Source: an uncultured Collinsella sp.
Lineage (GTDB): Bacteria > Actinomycetota > Coriobacteriia > Coriobacteriales > Coriobacteriaceae
Assembly (NCBI GenBank): GCA_900543275.1
Contig: UQQL01000001.1
Location: 1-64,000, forward strand
Length of the DNA stretch: 64,000 nucleotides
Reading direction: 5' to 3'
In this document: positions 40,366 through 49,458 of the stretch, one piece after another
Position numbering within the stretch: position 1 is the stretch's first letter
Layout of the letters: each line of letters starts with the position of its first letter
Position numbers and translations under genes: made by a program
The notes under the pieces: generated by a model
The model's input: only the letters and a program-made list of their open reading frames with translations
Databases searched by the model: none
Told to the model about the DNA's origin: nothing

Positions 40366-42957
40366 TTACTTGTCGGCGGCTGTTTTCTTGGCAGTCGACT
40401 TCTTCGCGGTCGTCTTCTTGGCGGCAGTGGCTTTCTTAGCCGTGGTCTTCTTGGCCGTCGTCTTCTTCGCCGTGCTCGCCTTGGTTGTGGTCTTGCGGCC
40501 GCGGGCAGGCTTCTTCTCCTTGGTCGGGCAGTCCATGTTCACGCAGATACGCCACGGGCCGCGCGCCGTGTTGACCACCACGATGGGAGCGCCGCACTCG
40601 GGACAGGTCTCGCCCGTCGCCTCGAGTTTTCCACGCGCCGGCAGTGGATAGCTCACGCCGCAATCGTCATAGTTGGTGCAGCGGATAAAGCGCTTGCCGC
40701 TCTTCTCGCTCTTGTGTGCGATCAGGTCGCCATGGCGTCCGGCCTCGGCACACACCTTGCACTCGCCCACCTTAAGGTCGGGCTCGTAGTTGGTGGGACA
40801 CGTCGGGTTCACGCAGATCTCGAAAGCCTTCTGGCGGAACGGCTGACACTTAATGCGCGGCGCACCGCATTCGGGGCACACGGCGGCCTCGCCCTCGAGC
40901 GGGCTCACCTTGACGCCGCTCGGCACCGGATAGGTCACGTCGCAGTCGGGCCAGCCCATGCAGCCGATAAAGCTGCCGCGGGTCTTGGCGCTCGTCTTCA
41001 TAACCAGGTCCTTGCCGCACTTGGGGCAGGCGCCCACGCGCGCATCGGCCGTGACGGCGTCGCTGATGGCGTCGCCGAGCTCCTGCGTATGCTTGAGCAG
41101 CTCGTCGAGCACGCCGGCCAGCAGCGCACGCGAGTGCGTCACGACATGTTCTTCGGTGTCCTCGCCGCGCTCGACGCGAGTCATGTCGCCGTCGAGCTCG
41201 CTGGTCATATCGGGGCTCGTTATGCGCGGGGCAAACTGCGTCAGCGCGTCGATGATGGCGATGCCCAGCTGGCTCGGCTCAACGGGATCGTTTTTGAGAT
41301 AGCGCACGGCATACAGGCGCTCGATGATGCTCGCGCGCGTGGACTTGGTGCCCAGGCCGCGCTTTTCCATCTCCTGCACGAGCTTGCCCTGGCTGTAGCG
41401 CGCGGGCGGCTCGGTCTGCTTGGCCTCAAGCTTAATGTCGAACACGTCGACCGTGTCGCCCTGCTCCAGCGGCGGCATCTGCTCGTCGCGCTTGAGCCCG
41501 TACGGGTACGCCTCGCGGAAGCCCGGGGTCACGAGCACGTCGCCCGAGGCCACGAACGGCTCGCCGCTCACGTCGAGCTCGAGCTTGGTGTTCTCGATGG
41601 TCGCGGGACCCATAAGCGTCGCCAGGAAGCGGCGGGCGATGAGGTCGTAGAGCTTACGCTGGCCGCCATCGAGCGTGGACGGATCGCCCTCGCCCGTGGG
41701 ATAGATAGGCGGGTGGTCGGTGGTCTCGACTTTGCCGCGCGTGGGCTTCATAGGGCCGGCAAGCACCTTTTTGCACACGGGCGCCAGCGCCGGGTTGATC
41801 TTTGCCAGGTCGCTCACCACGGCGCCCAGATCGAGCGTCGCAGGGTACACGGTGTTGTCGACACGCGGATAGCTGATGAGGCCCGCCATGTAGAGGGACT
41901 CGGCGATGCGCATGGTACGTGCAGGTGAGATGCCCTCGGCCGCGGCGGCAGCCTGCAGCGAGGTCGTCGCAAACGGGGTGGGCGGCTGCTGCTTGCGGGA
42001 GCGCTTGGTCACCGCGGCGACGGTTGCCGTCGTAGCGCCGTCGACGTGGCCGTACGCCGTCTCGGCAGCATCTTTATCGGTAAAACGTGCCGTCTTGTGC
42101 GCAATCTTAAAGCGGTCATCCTCGGCAGCACCCTGAGCGGCACCCATGCCGCGAATCTGCCAATAGTCCTCGGGCACAAACGCCATGCGCTCGCGCTCGC
42201 GCTCGACCACCAAGGCAAGCGTCGGCGTCTGCACGCGGCCGGCGGAGCGCACGTTGCCAAAGCCGCCAAACTTGGCGAGCGTCAGGTAGCGCGTGAGCAC
42301 CGCACCCCAAATGAGGTCGATGTGCTGGCGGCTCTCGCCGGCGTCGGCCAGATTCTGGTCGAGCGAGACAAGATTATCGAAGGCCTGCGTGATCTCGGCC
42401 TTGGTAAACGAAGAATACTGGGCGCGGGCGACCGGCAAGTCGGGCGCCACCTCGCGCACCTTGTTGAGGGCGTCCGAACCGATCAGCTCGCCCTCGCGAT
42501 CGAAGTCCGTGGCGATGATGACGCTGTCGGACTTTTTGGCGAGGTTCTTAAGCGAGCGGATGAGCTCTTTCTCGGCCGGAAGCTTAATGACGGGCGCCCA
42601 GGTGAGATAGGGCAGGCTCTCGAGCTTCCAGCCCTTGATGGAAATGCCATCGGCAAGGAACGGCTTGCGCTTGGTGTCGTACGGCGGGCGGGCCAGGCCA
42701 TCGGGCATATCGGCCGGCAGCATTTCGCCGTCCTCCGTGACCGAATACCAGCCCAACTTTTTATCGAACAGCACACTGTCGCAAAAATCGGGTGCCAGGA
42801 TGTGACCGGCAAGGCCGATGGTCACGCACTCCTCGCCCTTCCACTCAAAACGGTAGATGGCGGTGTTGTACACCTTGTCCTTTTTGGGTTTGCCCGTGGA
42901 CAGACGCTCGGCAATCTGACGCGCGGCGTCGTTTTTCTCTGCGATGATGAGCTTCAA
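40366..42957 (-). CDS. topA: Type IA DNA topoisomerase
   Basis: An 863-residue type IA topoisomerase that relaxes negatively supercoiled DNA. The TOPRIM domain opens with IIAEKNDAARQIAERL, DFDREGELIGSDAL supplies the metal ligands, and the catalytic Tyr lies in GLISYPRVDNTVYP. Four Cys4 zinc fingers follow (CPKCGKDLV, CPECGAPRIK, CKVCAEAG, CPECGAPIVV), and the last 50 residues are a Lys/Thr/Ala-rich DNA-binding tail. It is 54 bp after hypB on the same strand. The N-terminus resembles archaeal-type TopA or TopB. Confidence 0.9.
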   Translation of the reverse strand: MKLIIAEKNDAARQIAERLSTGKPKKDKVYNTAIYRFEWKGEECVTIGLAGHILAPDFCDSVLFDKKLGWYSVTEDGEMLPADMPDGLARPPYDTKRKPFLADGISIKGWKLESLPYLTWAPVIKLPAEKELIRSLKNLAKKSDSVIIATDFDREGELIGSDALNKVREVAPDLPVARAQYSSFTKAEITQAFDNLVSLDQNLADAGESRQHIDLIWGAVLTRYLTLAKFGGFGNVRSAGRVQTPTLALVVERERERMAFVPEDYWQIRGMGAAQGAAEDDRFKIAHKTARFTDKDAAETAYGHVDGATTATVAAVTKRSRKQQPPTPFATTSLQAAAAAEGISPARTMRIAESLYMAGLISYPRVDNTVYPATLDLGAVVSDLAKINPALAPVCKKVLAGPMKPTRGKVETTDHPPIYPTGEGDPSTLDGGQRKLYDLIARRFLATLMGPATIENTKLELDVSGEPFVASGDVLVTPGFREAYPYGLKRDEQMPPLEQGDTVDVFDIKLEAKQTEPPARYSQGKLVQEMEKRGLGTKSTRASIIERLYAVRYLKNDPVEPSQLGIAIIDALTQFAPRITSPDMTSELDGDMTRVERGEDTEEHVVTHSRALLAGVLDELLKHTQELGDAISDAVTADARVGACPKCGKDLVMKTSAKTRGSFIGCMGWPDCDVTYPVPSGVKVSPLEGEAAVCPECGAPRIKCQPFRQKAFEICVNPTCPTNYEPDLKVGECKVCAEAGRHGDLIAHKSEKSGKRFIRCTNYDDCGVSYPLPARGKLEATGETCPECGAPIVVVNTARGPWRICVNMDCPTKEKKPARGRKTTTKASTAKKTTAKKTTAKKATAAKKTTAKKSTAKKTAADK

Positions 42958-43011
42958 AAGAGGCTCCTATCTCGTGTGTCTGCGGCTGCGCCCGCCCTCT
43001 TGGCGGCCGAC

Positions 43012-43695
43012 TTACGCCCTTGCTTGCTCAATCTGCCCGATGAGCCAATCGCACCAGGCATCCATGCCCTCGCCCTTGCGCGCGCTCACGGCAAACCGCG
43101 GCGCCTGCGGATTGAGGTCATCGAGTGTCTTAGTATACCTATCCATGTCAAAATCGAAAGCCGGGGCCACGTCGACCTTATTGAGCAGCTGCGCGCCGGC
43201 GTGCTGGAAGATGCCCGGGTACTTGATGGGCTTGTCGTCGCCCTCGGGCACCGAGAGGATCATGATGGACAGGTTCTCGCCCAGGTCAAAGTCGACCGGG
43301 CAGACCAGGTTACCCACATTTTCGATAAAGATGACGTCGATGTTCTCCAGACCGACGGCCTGGTCGAAGGCGTCGACGGCCTCCATGATCATGTTGCCCT
43401 CGAGGTGGCACAGGCCGCCCGTGTTGATCTGGATGGCGGGCATGCCGGCTTCCTTCATGGTGATGGCGTCGACGTCCGAGGCGATATCGCCCTCGATAAC
43501 GGCACAGCGCAGGCTGGCTTTGTCACGCAGGCGCTCGTTGGTGCTCAGAATCGTGGTGGTCTTACCCGAGCCAGGGCTCGACAGCACATTGATCACGTAG
43601 GTGTTCGTCTGCTCAAACCGCTGACGCAGCTGATCTGCCAGGCGCTCGTTGCGCGACAGGATCGGCGACGCGATATCAATCGTTTTCTCGGCCAT
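43012..43695 (-). CDS. hypB: Hydrogenase nickel-incorporation GTPase HypB
   Basis: A 227-residue SIMIBI GTPase that drives nickel delivery to [NiFe]-hydrogenase. It has the P-loop SSPGSGKTTTIL, then VIEGDIASDVDA, the FIENVGNLVCP switch, and NKVDVAP for guanine recognition. The N-terminal His-rich nickel store of some HypBs is absent. It is paired with HypA 55 bp upstream. It implies a nickel hydrogenase encoded outside the window. Confidence 0.93.
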   Translation of the reverse strand: MAEKTIDIASPILSRNERLADQLRQRFEQTNTYVINVLSSPGSGKTTTILSTNERLRDKASLRCAVIEGDIASDVDAITMKEAGMPAIQINTGGLCHLEGNMIMEAVDAFDQAVGLENIDVIFIENVGNLVCPVDFDLGENLSIMILSVPEGDDKPIKYPGIFQHAGAQLLNKVDVAPAFDFDMDRYTKTLDDLNPQAPRFAVSARKGEGMDAWCDWLIGQIEQARA

Positions 43696-43750
43696 ACTTA
43701 GCGCTCCTTACTTTGGCCCCTTTATACCCCATCATTAGATGGCTAGCGGG

Positions 43751-44107
43751 CTAATCGTCGGGGGTTTCGATTTCGATACTTGCGATATCGAGCTCGCGGC
43801 CGTGCAGCAGGCGCACGTTGGCGCCGCCACACTGGGGGCAGCGACAATGGAAACGGTCGTGCTCAAAGACCTCGCCGCAGTCCAGGCACTCGCTTTGTGG
43901 ATGGACCTCCTCCACGGCAAGCTCGCAGCCGCGCGTGAGCGGGTCCTCATCGCGAAACGTCTCCCACGCAAAGTCGAGTGCCTCGCGCACGACCTCGGTC
44001 ATATCCCCGATACGAAGCGTTACCAAAACGGCGCGCGAGGCCCCCGCCCCACGCGCCGCGCGAATCACTGTATCGAGTATGCCGTTGACAATGCCAACCT
44101 CGTGCAT
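43751..44107 (-). CDS. hypA: Hydrogenase maturation nickel metallochaperone HypA
   Basis: A 118-residue HypA. The start MHEVGIVNGIL gives the conserved nickel-binding His2, and a zinc site is formed by CLDCGEVFEHDRFHCRCPQCGG. It transfers nickel with HypB to the large subunit of [NiFe]-hydrogenase. It follows tatC by 6 bp. Confidence 0.93.
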   Translation of the reverse strand: MHEVGIVNGILDTVIRAARGAGASRAVLVTLRIGDMTEVVREALDFAWETFRDEDPLTRGCELAVEEVHPQSECLDCGEVFEHDRFHCRCPQCGGANVRLLHGRELDIASIEIETPDD

Positions 44108-44113
44108 ACCGAT

Positions 44114-44905
44114 TTACTCCTCGTCGTCCTCGTCGTCCGAGAACAGGTCCAGACGGCTCACGAACAGGCCCTCCTTGCCCTCGCGCGCGGTAATGACCAC
44201 GCGAGCGATGGCGAGCGAAATCTCGTAGAGCGAGAGCAGGGCGCCATACATGAGACCCAGCGTAACGGGCGAGCCGTCGGGCGTAATCACAGCCGAGCCC
44301 ACAAGCAGGCCTACGTACACGTAGCGCCAGGCGCTGCGGAAGGCCGCATAGGACACGATGTGAAAGACGGACAGATAGAAGATGATGAGCGGCAGCTCAA
44401 ACGCCACACCAAAGCCGATCATAAAGAGCAGCTCCATGTTGACGTAGTTCTCCAGGTCGGGCAGCGCCGTAGCGACGGCCGAGGTCTCGCCGATGAGCCA
44501 CTCAAAGCCCGCCGGGATGATGATGAAATAGCAGAAGATGGCACCCAGGAAGAACAGCACCGTCGAGGCGAGCACCGTGGGCACGACCCACTTGCGCTCG
44601 TTGGGGCGCAGCGCCGGCAGGAAAAATGCCAGGATCTGCCAGATGATCATGGGCGTGCACATGACCACGGCCATCTTGATGGCCAGCGAGAAGCGCAGGC
44701 CAAAGCCGCCGAGTGTGGTGGTGATGTAGAACTTACCGTCCGGCACAAACGAGCGGATGGGGTCTTCCAGGATATCGAGCACCACGGGCGTGGCAAAGTA
44801 CAGCACGATGGCGGCGGCAAACACCGACACGACCACGATGGTCAGGCGGCGACGGAGCTCTCCCAAGTGATCGAAGAGCGGCATTCGCGCGGGTCCGATA
44901 GGCAT
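44114..44905 (-). CDS. tatC: Twin-arginine translocase subunit TatC
   Basis: A 263-residue polytopic protein with about six membrane segments and the TatC motifs HLGELRRRL at the N-terminus and FGVAFELPL. It is the twin-arginine signal receptor of the Tat pathway for folded proteins. The TatC ATG overlaps the TatA stop (TAATG). It lies upstream of hypA/hypB. Confidence 0.93.
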   Translation of the reverse strand: MPIGPARMPLFDHLGELRRRLTIVVVSVFAAAIVLYFATPVVLDILEDPIRSFVPDGKFYITTTLGGFGLRFSLAIKMAVVMCTPMIIWQILAFFLPALRPNERKWVVPTVLASTVLFFLGAIFCYFIIIPAGFEWLIGETSAVATALPDLENYVNMELLFMIGFGVAFELPLIIFYLSVFHIVSYAAFRSAWRYVYVGLLVGSAVITPDGSPVTLGLMYGALLSLYEISLAIARVVITAREGKEGLFVSRLDLFSDDEDDEE

Positions 44906-45492
44906 TACTCATCGCCTCCCTTCGAGGCGTCGGCGGCAGTGGCTTCGTCCTCGGCCTCGAGCTCGCGAGCGAGCTGGTCGACGACAGCCTTGCGCTTGCG
45001 GGGACGACGGGCGTAGAGGTCAGCCGTCGTGGGCTCTGCCGGCTCGGGCTCGGGCTCTGCAGCAGGCTCGGGCTCGACGGCAGGCTCGGCGGCAGCGGCA
45101 GGCTCGGCCTCGGCACCCTCGGCCTCGGACTCCTCAGCAGCACCCTCGCCCTCGGCGGCAGCCTCGCTCGCGGCCTTCTCGGCAGCAAGGCGGGCACGAC
45201 GCTCGGCAAAGGTCTCCTTCTTGGCGGGCGCTACCGTCTCGGCGGCATCCTCGTCCGCATCGGAATCGTCATCGACGGCAGCCTTCTTGGGCTTGACCGG
45301 AGCCGAAGCGGCCTCGCTTACCGGATCGATGATCTCGGACTGGACAACCGCCGTCATCTTTTCCTGCGTCTCGCGGAACTGACGGATGGCACGGCCGATC
45401 GTACGGCCCATCTGCGGGAGCTTATCCGGGCCAAACAGCAAAAAGCCGAAGACCACGATGATTGCCAGCTCACCTTCTCCAATACCAAACAC
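44905..45492 (-). CDS. tatA: Twin-arginine translocase TatA/TatB with an extended acidic tail
   Basis: A 195-residue protein. The N-terminus has a short membrane helix and FGPDKLPQMGR amphipathic helix, the TatA/B hallmark. The rest is an unusually long acidic, Pro/Glu/Ala-rich tail (AEPAVEPEPAAEPEPEPAEP) ending in a basic stretch (RRPRKRKAVV). The start is GTG at 45492, with GGAGG 5 nt upstream. It is the only TatA-type gene here, so it may serve as both TatA and TatB. Its stop overlaps the tatC start. Confidence 0.88.
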   Translation of the reverse strand: MFGIGEGELAIIVVFGFLLFGPDKLPQMGRTIGRAIRQFRETQEKMTAVVQSEIIDPVSEAASAPVKPKKAAVDDDSDADEDAAETVAPAKKETFAERRARLAAEKAASEAAAEGEGAAEESEAEGAEAEPAAAAEPAVEPEPAAEPEPEPAEPTTADLYARRPRKRKAVVDQLARELEAEDEATAADASKGGDE

Positions 45493-45645
45493 ACATACCT
45501 CCAAGGCTCGATGTGATTCGAGCCCGCACCGCGCCATTCGGCCGGAACTCGTCTATTCATTCGGTCAAGTATAGCGCCCGGACGCCAAAACGTCCGAGCG
45601 CATCACAAACATATGCCAAACGGCACGCCCTTTTGGGGACAAAGA

Positions 45646-45960
45646 TTATGCAGCGGTGATCGAAATCTCCTGGTCGACGCCCAACAGCTGAACCACGCGC
45701 ATCACCGGGGGCTGCACGTTGACGCAGCTAAAACGCTTACTATGATCAGCTGCGTGGTGTGCGGCGCCCACAAGCACGCCAATGCCCGTCGAATCGATGT
45801 AGCTCACCTGGGCAAAATCGAGCTCAACGGCCTCAGTGGGCTGCTCGAGCGCCAGGTCGATGGCATTGCGCAGGCTATCGGCGTTAGAGATATCGATCTC
45901 ACCGGTCACCTTAATGGTGTAGAGCTCTGGCGTGGGGTTGGTAGAAATACCCAAATCCAT
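45646..45960 (-). CDS. STAS-domain anti-anti-sigma factor-like protein
   Basis: A 104-residue STAS domain protein of the SpoIIAA/RsbV type. The conserved Ser in VSYIDSTGIGVLVGA is the site that an anti-sigma kinase phosphorylates. No cognate kinase or sigma factor is adjacent; the neighbours are tatA and an aminotransferase. It would take part in partner switching controlling a sigma factor elsewhere. Confidence 0.85.
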   Translation of the reverse strand: MDLGISTNPTPELYTIKVTGEIDISNADSLRNAIDLALEQPTEAVELDFAQVSYIDSTGIGVLVGAAHHAADHSKRFSCVNVQPPVMRVVQLLGVDQEISITAA

Positions 45961-46026
45961 GTATACGCTCCTTTACGTATCGAAAGTGCGGATAGTACTA
46001 GGCGCGGACTTGCGGGGCCCTACGCG

Positions 46027-47331
46027 TTAGGCGCGCTCGGTACGCGCAAGCTCGGCAGCGACGAGCTTGACAGCCAGCACCAGCACATCGAGCGCAGCCT
46101 CCAGGTCCTCGACCGTGGGATAGCTCGGCGCGATGCGGATGTTGGTGTCGCGCGGATCCTTGCCATAAGGCCAGGTGGCACCAGCCGGCGTGAGCTTGAC
46201 GCCCAGGTCGGCACAAAGCGCGGCGACCTTTTGGGCCGAGCCCTCGGGACCATCGAAGCTCACAAAGTAGCCGCCGCGGGGATGCGTCCAAGTGGCGCAA
46301 CCCGTATCGCCCAGACCCTCGGTGAGCTTGCGCTCAACGGCCTCAAAGCGCGGGCGCAGGAACTCGGCATGCTTTTTCATGTGTTCCTTGACCGCCTCGA
46401 TGGTGGGAAGGAAGCGCACGTGGCGCAGCTGGTTGAGCTTATCGGCGCTAATAAGACCGGCCTTCAGGCGCTTGGAGAACTCGGCGATGACCGCGGGGCT
46501 CGCACCGATAAAGCCGATGCCGGCGCCCGGGAAGGTGATCTTGGACGTCGAGGCAAAGGCCACCACGCGATCCTCGGTGCCCGCCGCGCGAGCGAGGTCA
46601 AAGATATTTGCGAGCTCGTCGGTCTCGTCGTACAGGTCGTGCACGCAGTAAGCGTTGTCCCAAAAGATGCGGAAATCGGGCGCGGCCGTGGGCATCTCGA
46701 CCAGGCGGCGCACAGTGTCCTCGCTAAAGGTGATGCCCGTGGGGTTGGAATACTTGGGCACGCACCAGATGCCCTTGATGGAATCGTCGGCGGCAACCAG
46801 GCGCTCAACCTCGTCCATGTCGGGGCCGTTGTCGGTCATCGCGACGGGGACGTTCTCGATGCCCAAGTCGGCGGTGATGCCAAAGTGGCGATCGTAGCCG
46901 GGAACGGGGCACAGGAACTTGACCTTCTTGCCGTCGTGCGCGGCCTCGTAGGCGTCCCAGGGCTCGCTGCCGCACGAGCCACAGCGCCAGAACATGCCGG
47001 CGATGTCATGCTCAATCAAAAGGCTCGATGAGCCCAGTACGAGCGTCTGCTCGGCAGGACAACCCAGGAACTCCCCCGCCAGCTTGCGTGCCGAGGGAAT
47101 GCCCTCGAAGCAACCGTAGTTGGAGCAGTCGACATTGCCGTCGTGCAGATCGGCATCGGCATTGAGGATATCGAGCATGGGGCGAGAAATGTTCACCTGG
47201 GAGGGCGACGGCTTGCCGCGCGCCATGTCGAGCGCCAGGCCCTTGGCCTTGACCTCGGCAACCTCGGCTTTAAGCGCCTCGATGGCGGCATCGAGTTCGG
47301 TGGTTTCCATCTTCTGGTAGATCGTCTGCAT
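46027..47331 (-). CDS. PLP-dependent aspartate aminotransferase (type Ic)
   Basis: A 434-residue class I aminotransferase of the Asp_aminotransf family. The PLP Lys lies in FASTSKITFPGAGIGF, and the pyrophosphate/carboxylate ligands include SNPTG and NIRIAPSYP. The N-terminal GKPSPSQVNISRPML segment is typical of this subgroup. It interconverts aspartate and oxaloacetate. An alternative ATG lies 7 codons in. Confidence 0.88.
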   Translation of the reverse strand: MQTIYQKMETTELDAAIEALKAEVAEVKAKGLALDMARGKPSPSQVNISRPMLDILNADADLHDGNVDCSNYGCFEGIPSARKLAGEFLGCPAEQTLVLGSSSLLIEHDIAGMFWRCGSCGSEPWDAYEAAHDGKKVKFLCPVPGYDRHFGITADLGIENVPVAMTDNGPDMDEVERLVAADDSIKGIWCVPKYSNPTGITFSEDTVRRLVEMPTAAPDFRIFWDNAYCVHDLYDETDELANIFDLARAAGTEDRVVAFASTSKITFPGAGIGFIGASPAVIAEFSKRLKAGLISADKLNQLRHVRFLPTIEAVKEHMKKHAEFLRPRFEAVERKLTEGLGDTGCATWTHPRGGYFVSFDGPEGSAQKVAALCADLGVKLTPAGATWPYGKDPRDTNIRIAPSYPTVEDLEAALDVLVLAVKLVAAELARTERA

Positions 47332-47481
47332 GGGGTGCGACCTTTCGCGAAGCGGTACGTTGCAGTTCGTCTAAGTATAGACCGCCATCGTCGCAACGTT
47401 ATGAAGCCGTGATAGATTAAGTTCATCGCAATCAATTACGAATCGCCGCGCATGCCGGCGTGGGGCGCCCAAGGAGGCACT

Positions 47482-47736
47482 ATGGAGTACGGATCGTTTC
47501 AGGCCGAGGAATTCGGCGACTTGCAGCGCCTGGTCGACGGACTGTTTTACGACCGCCACGCCATCGACCGCCTGGATCTGATCGTACAGGCCGAAATCTT
47601 GGACCTGGCGCCCGACCTCATGGAGATCGTGAATCTTTTGCCGCCCGGCTACTACGACCGCCAGTCACTTTGCGACCAGCTCAACTCCGCCTTGGCCGCC
47701 CACGGCTGGGGCGCCGTCTACGGCACCGTGGAATAA
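47482..47736 (+). CDS. Small protein of unknown function
   Basis: An 84-residue acidic, helical protein (MEYGSFQAEEFGDLQRLVD; ILDLAPDLMEIVNLLPPGYY). The ATG at 47482 has AGGAGG 6 nt upstream. No family is recognised. It is a single gene, divergent from the aminotransferase and followed by a palindrome and a terminator. Confidence 0.7.
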   Translation: MEYGSFQAEEFGDLQRLVDGLFYDRHAIDRLDLIVQAEILDLAPDLMEIVNLLPPGYYDRQSLCDQLNSALAAHGWGAVYGTVE

Positions 47737-47740
47737 AACC

Positions 47741-47767
47741 AGTCATTGGGGACGTTCTTAAATGACT
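47741..47767. repeat. GGGAC-type palindromic repeat, short copy
   Basis: AGTCATT and AATGACT arms flank GGGGACGTTCTTA. The core matches the repeat at 40242 (GGGACGTTC). Confidence 0.55.
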
Positions 47768-47806
47768 AAAACGCCGCCTGTGATGGTGTTCACAGGCGGC
47801 GTTTTT
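47768..47806. terminator. Terminator after the small protein and nhaA
   Basis: AAACGCCGCCTGTGA pairs with TTCACAGGCGGCGTTT around a short loop, with T-runs on both strands, between convergent genes. Confidence 0.85.
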
Positions 47807-47832
47807 AAACTTGCACAAACTTGTATGTGCTC

Positions 47833-49191
47833 TTACTCGTCCTTGGGCGCGGGGTGTTTGCAGACCACGCTCATGTAGATCATGCCCAGCACCGCGGCGG
47901 TGACAGAACCGGCAAGAATGGCGGCCTTGGCGGCCAGGACCTCAAACTGAGCCGTGGGAAAGGCGAGGCCACTGATGAGAATCGACATGGTAAAGCCGAT
48001 GCCGCCCAAAATGCCCACGCCGGCGATCATGTGCCAGTTAACGTTATGCGGCAACTCGGAAATCTTGAGTTTAACCAGGGCAAACGTCATGCCAAAGATA
48101 CCGATCGGCTTGCCCAGCAGCATGCCAAAGTACACGCCGAGCGTCACCGGATCGGTGAGCAGCGTGCTCATGTCCACGCCCACTAAGCGAACCTGAGCGT
48201 TTACGAACGCAAAGATCGGCAGGATCACAAAGTTGACCGGCGTGGAGATCAGACGCTCCATACGGATAAGCGGCGGGGTCACGCGGTGCATGACGCGCTC
48301 GACCTTGGTAGTCGAGACGGTAAAGTCATGCTGGCCCAGGATGTGTGCCTCGTCGTCGTAGCGGTCATCGAGCAGCGGCAGGCACTCGCCCAGCCAATCG
48401 GTGAGACTATCGAGCTTGACGCCGCACTTGGCCGGAATGGTGAAGGCCAGGATGACGCCAGCAAGCGTGGCATGTACGCCGCTCTTGAACATGCAGAACC
48501 ACAACAGCAGCCCCAGTACCGAATACGGGGCAAGGCGGTAATGCTGCGTCTTGTTGAGCCACACGAGCGCGCAGGTCACAAGCGCGGCGGCGCCCAACCA
48601 AAACGGATTGGGGCTCTGACCGTAGAAAATGGCGATGGCGGCGATGGAGATCAGGTCGTCGGCGATGGCGAGCGTCGAGAAGAACACGCGCACGCCGTTG
48701 GGCACGCGATTGCCCAAAAGCGACAGCACGCCCAGCGCAAAGGCAATATCGGTTGCCATGGGGATGGCCCAACCGTTACGGGCACCGGCATGGTTAAAGA
48801 TCAGGTAGATGCAGGCGGGAACGACGACGCCGCCCACCGCCGCCAACATGGGAAGCATGGCCTGACGCGGATTCTTGAGCTCGCCGACCGTCATCTCGTA
48901 CTTAAGCTCAATGCCCACCAACAAAAAGAAAATCGCCATGAGGAAGTCGTTGACGAAAAGCTCAACGGTGAGACCAGCCGTAAGGTTGCCCAGACCCACA
49001 TACAGCGGGGTCTCCAAAAAGTGATGGATGGCCTCGTAGGCATCGGTATTGGCGCAGATGACGGCGGCGATGGCGGCGATCACCATGACGGCGGCAGAAA
49101 TGGTGCCGTTCTCGGCAATGCGCTCCCAGATGTCGTGACGTTCAAAGCGCTTGCGCTCACGAACATTGAACAGCTGCTCAGTTGCTGCCAT
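47833..49191 (-). CDS. nhaA: Na+/H+ antiporter NhaA
   Basis: A 452-residue inner-membrane antiporter with about 12 membrane segments. It has the family motifs FFLLVGIELKYEMTVGEL, the GWAIPMATDIAFALGVL segment with the two Asp of the transport site, and SLLGNRVPNGVRVFFSTLAIADDL. It exports sodium in exchange for protons, aiding pH and salt tolerance. A cytoplasmic loop in the second half (about 270-300) is longer than in E. coli. Confidence 0.93.
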   Translation of the reverse strand: MAATEQLFNVRERKRFERHDIWERIAENGTISAAVMVIAAIAAVICANTDAYEAIHHFLETPLYVGLGNLTAGLTVELFVNDFLMAIFFLLVGIELKYEMTVGELKNPRQAMLPMLAAVGGVVVPACIYLIFNHAGARNGWAIPMATDIAFALGVLSLLGNRVPNGVRVFFSTLAIADDLISIAAIAIFYGQSPNPFWLGAAALVTCALVWLNKTQHYRLAPYSVLGLLLWFCMFKSGVHATLAGVILAFTIPAKCGVKLDSLTDWLGECLPLLDDRYDDEAHILGQHDFTVSTTKVERVMHRVTPPLIRMERLISTPVNFVILPIFAFVNAQVRLVGVDMSTLLTDPVTLGVYFGMLLGKPIGIFGMTFALVKLKISELPHNVNWHMIAGVGILGGIGFTMSILISGLAFPTAQFEVLAAKAAILAGSVTAAVLGMIYMSVVCKHPAPKDE

Positions 49192-49400
49192 GGGCGGCTC
49201 CTTTCACGGGAAAGCTCCCGTCTTAAAAAAGCACGGCCCGCCCAGATGGCGGCGCCGCGCTCTAACGTATTACGCTTGCATCTAGCCTACCCTGCGCGAC
49301 AAGCGCGCAAGCGCGGCCGAAAAGCGGAACCACAGGTTGAACATTATTTGCTCAACGGCACGGGCGCCCCTGTCCAATAGGCGACGTGGTCCCGCGCACA

Positions 49401-49438
49401 AAAAACGACCGGAGCGCGGGGCGTCCGCGATCCGGTCG
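49401..49438 (-). terminator. Terminator after ppaC
   Basis: CGACCGGA pairs with TCCGGTCG, and the minus strand continues TTTTTTG. Confidence 0.8.
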
Positions 49439-49458
49439 GGGCGTTTGGTCAACTAAAC

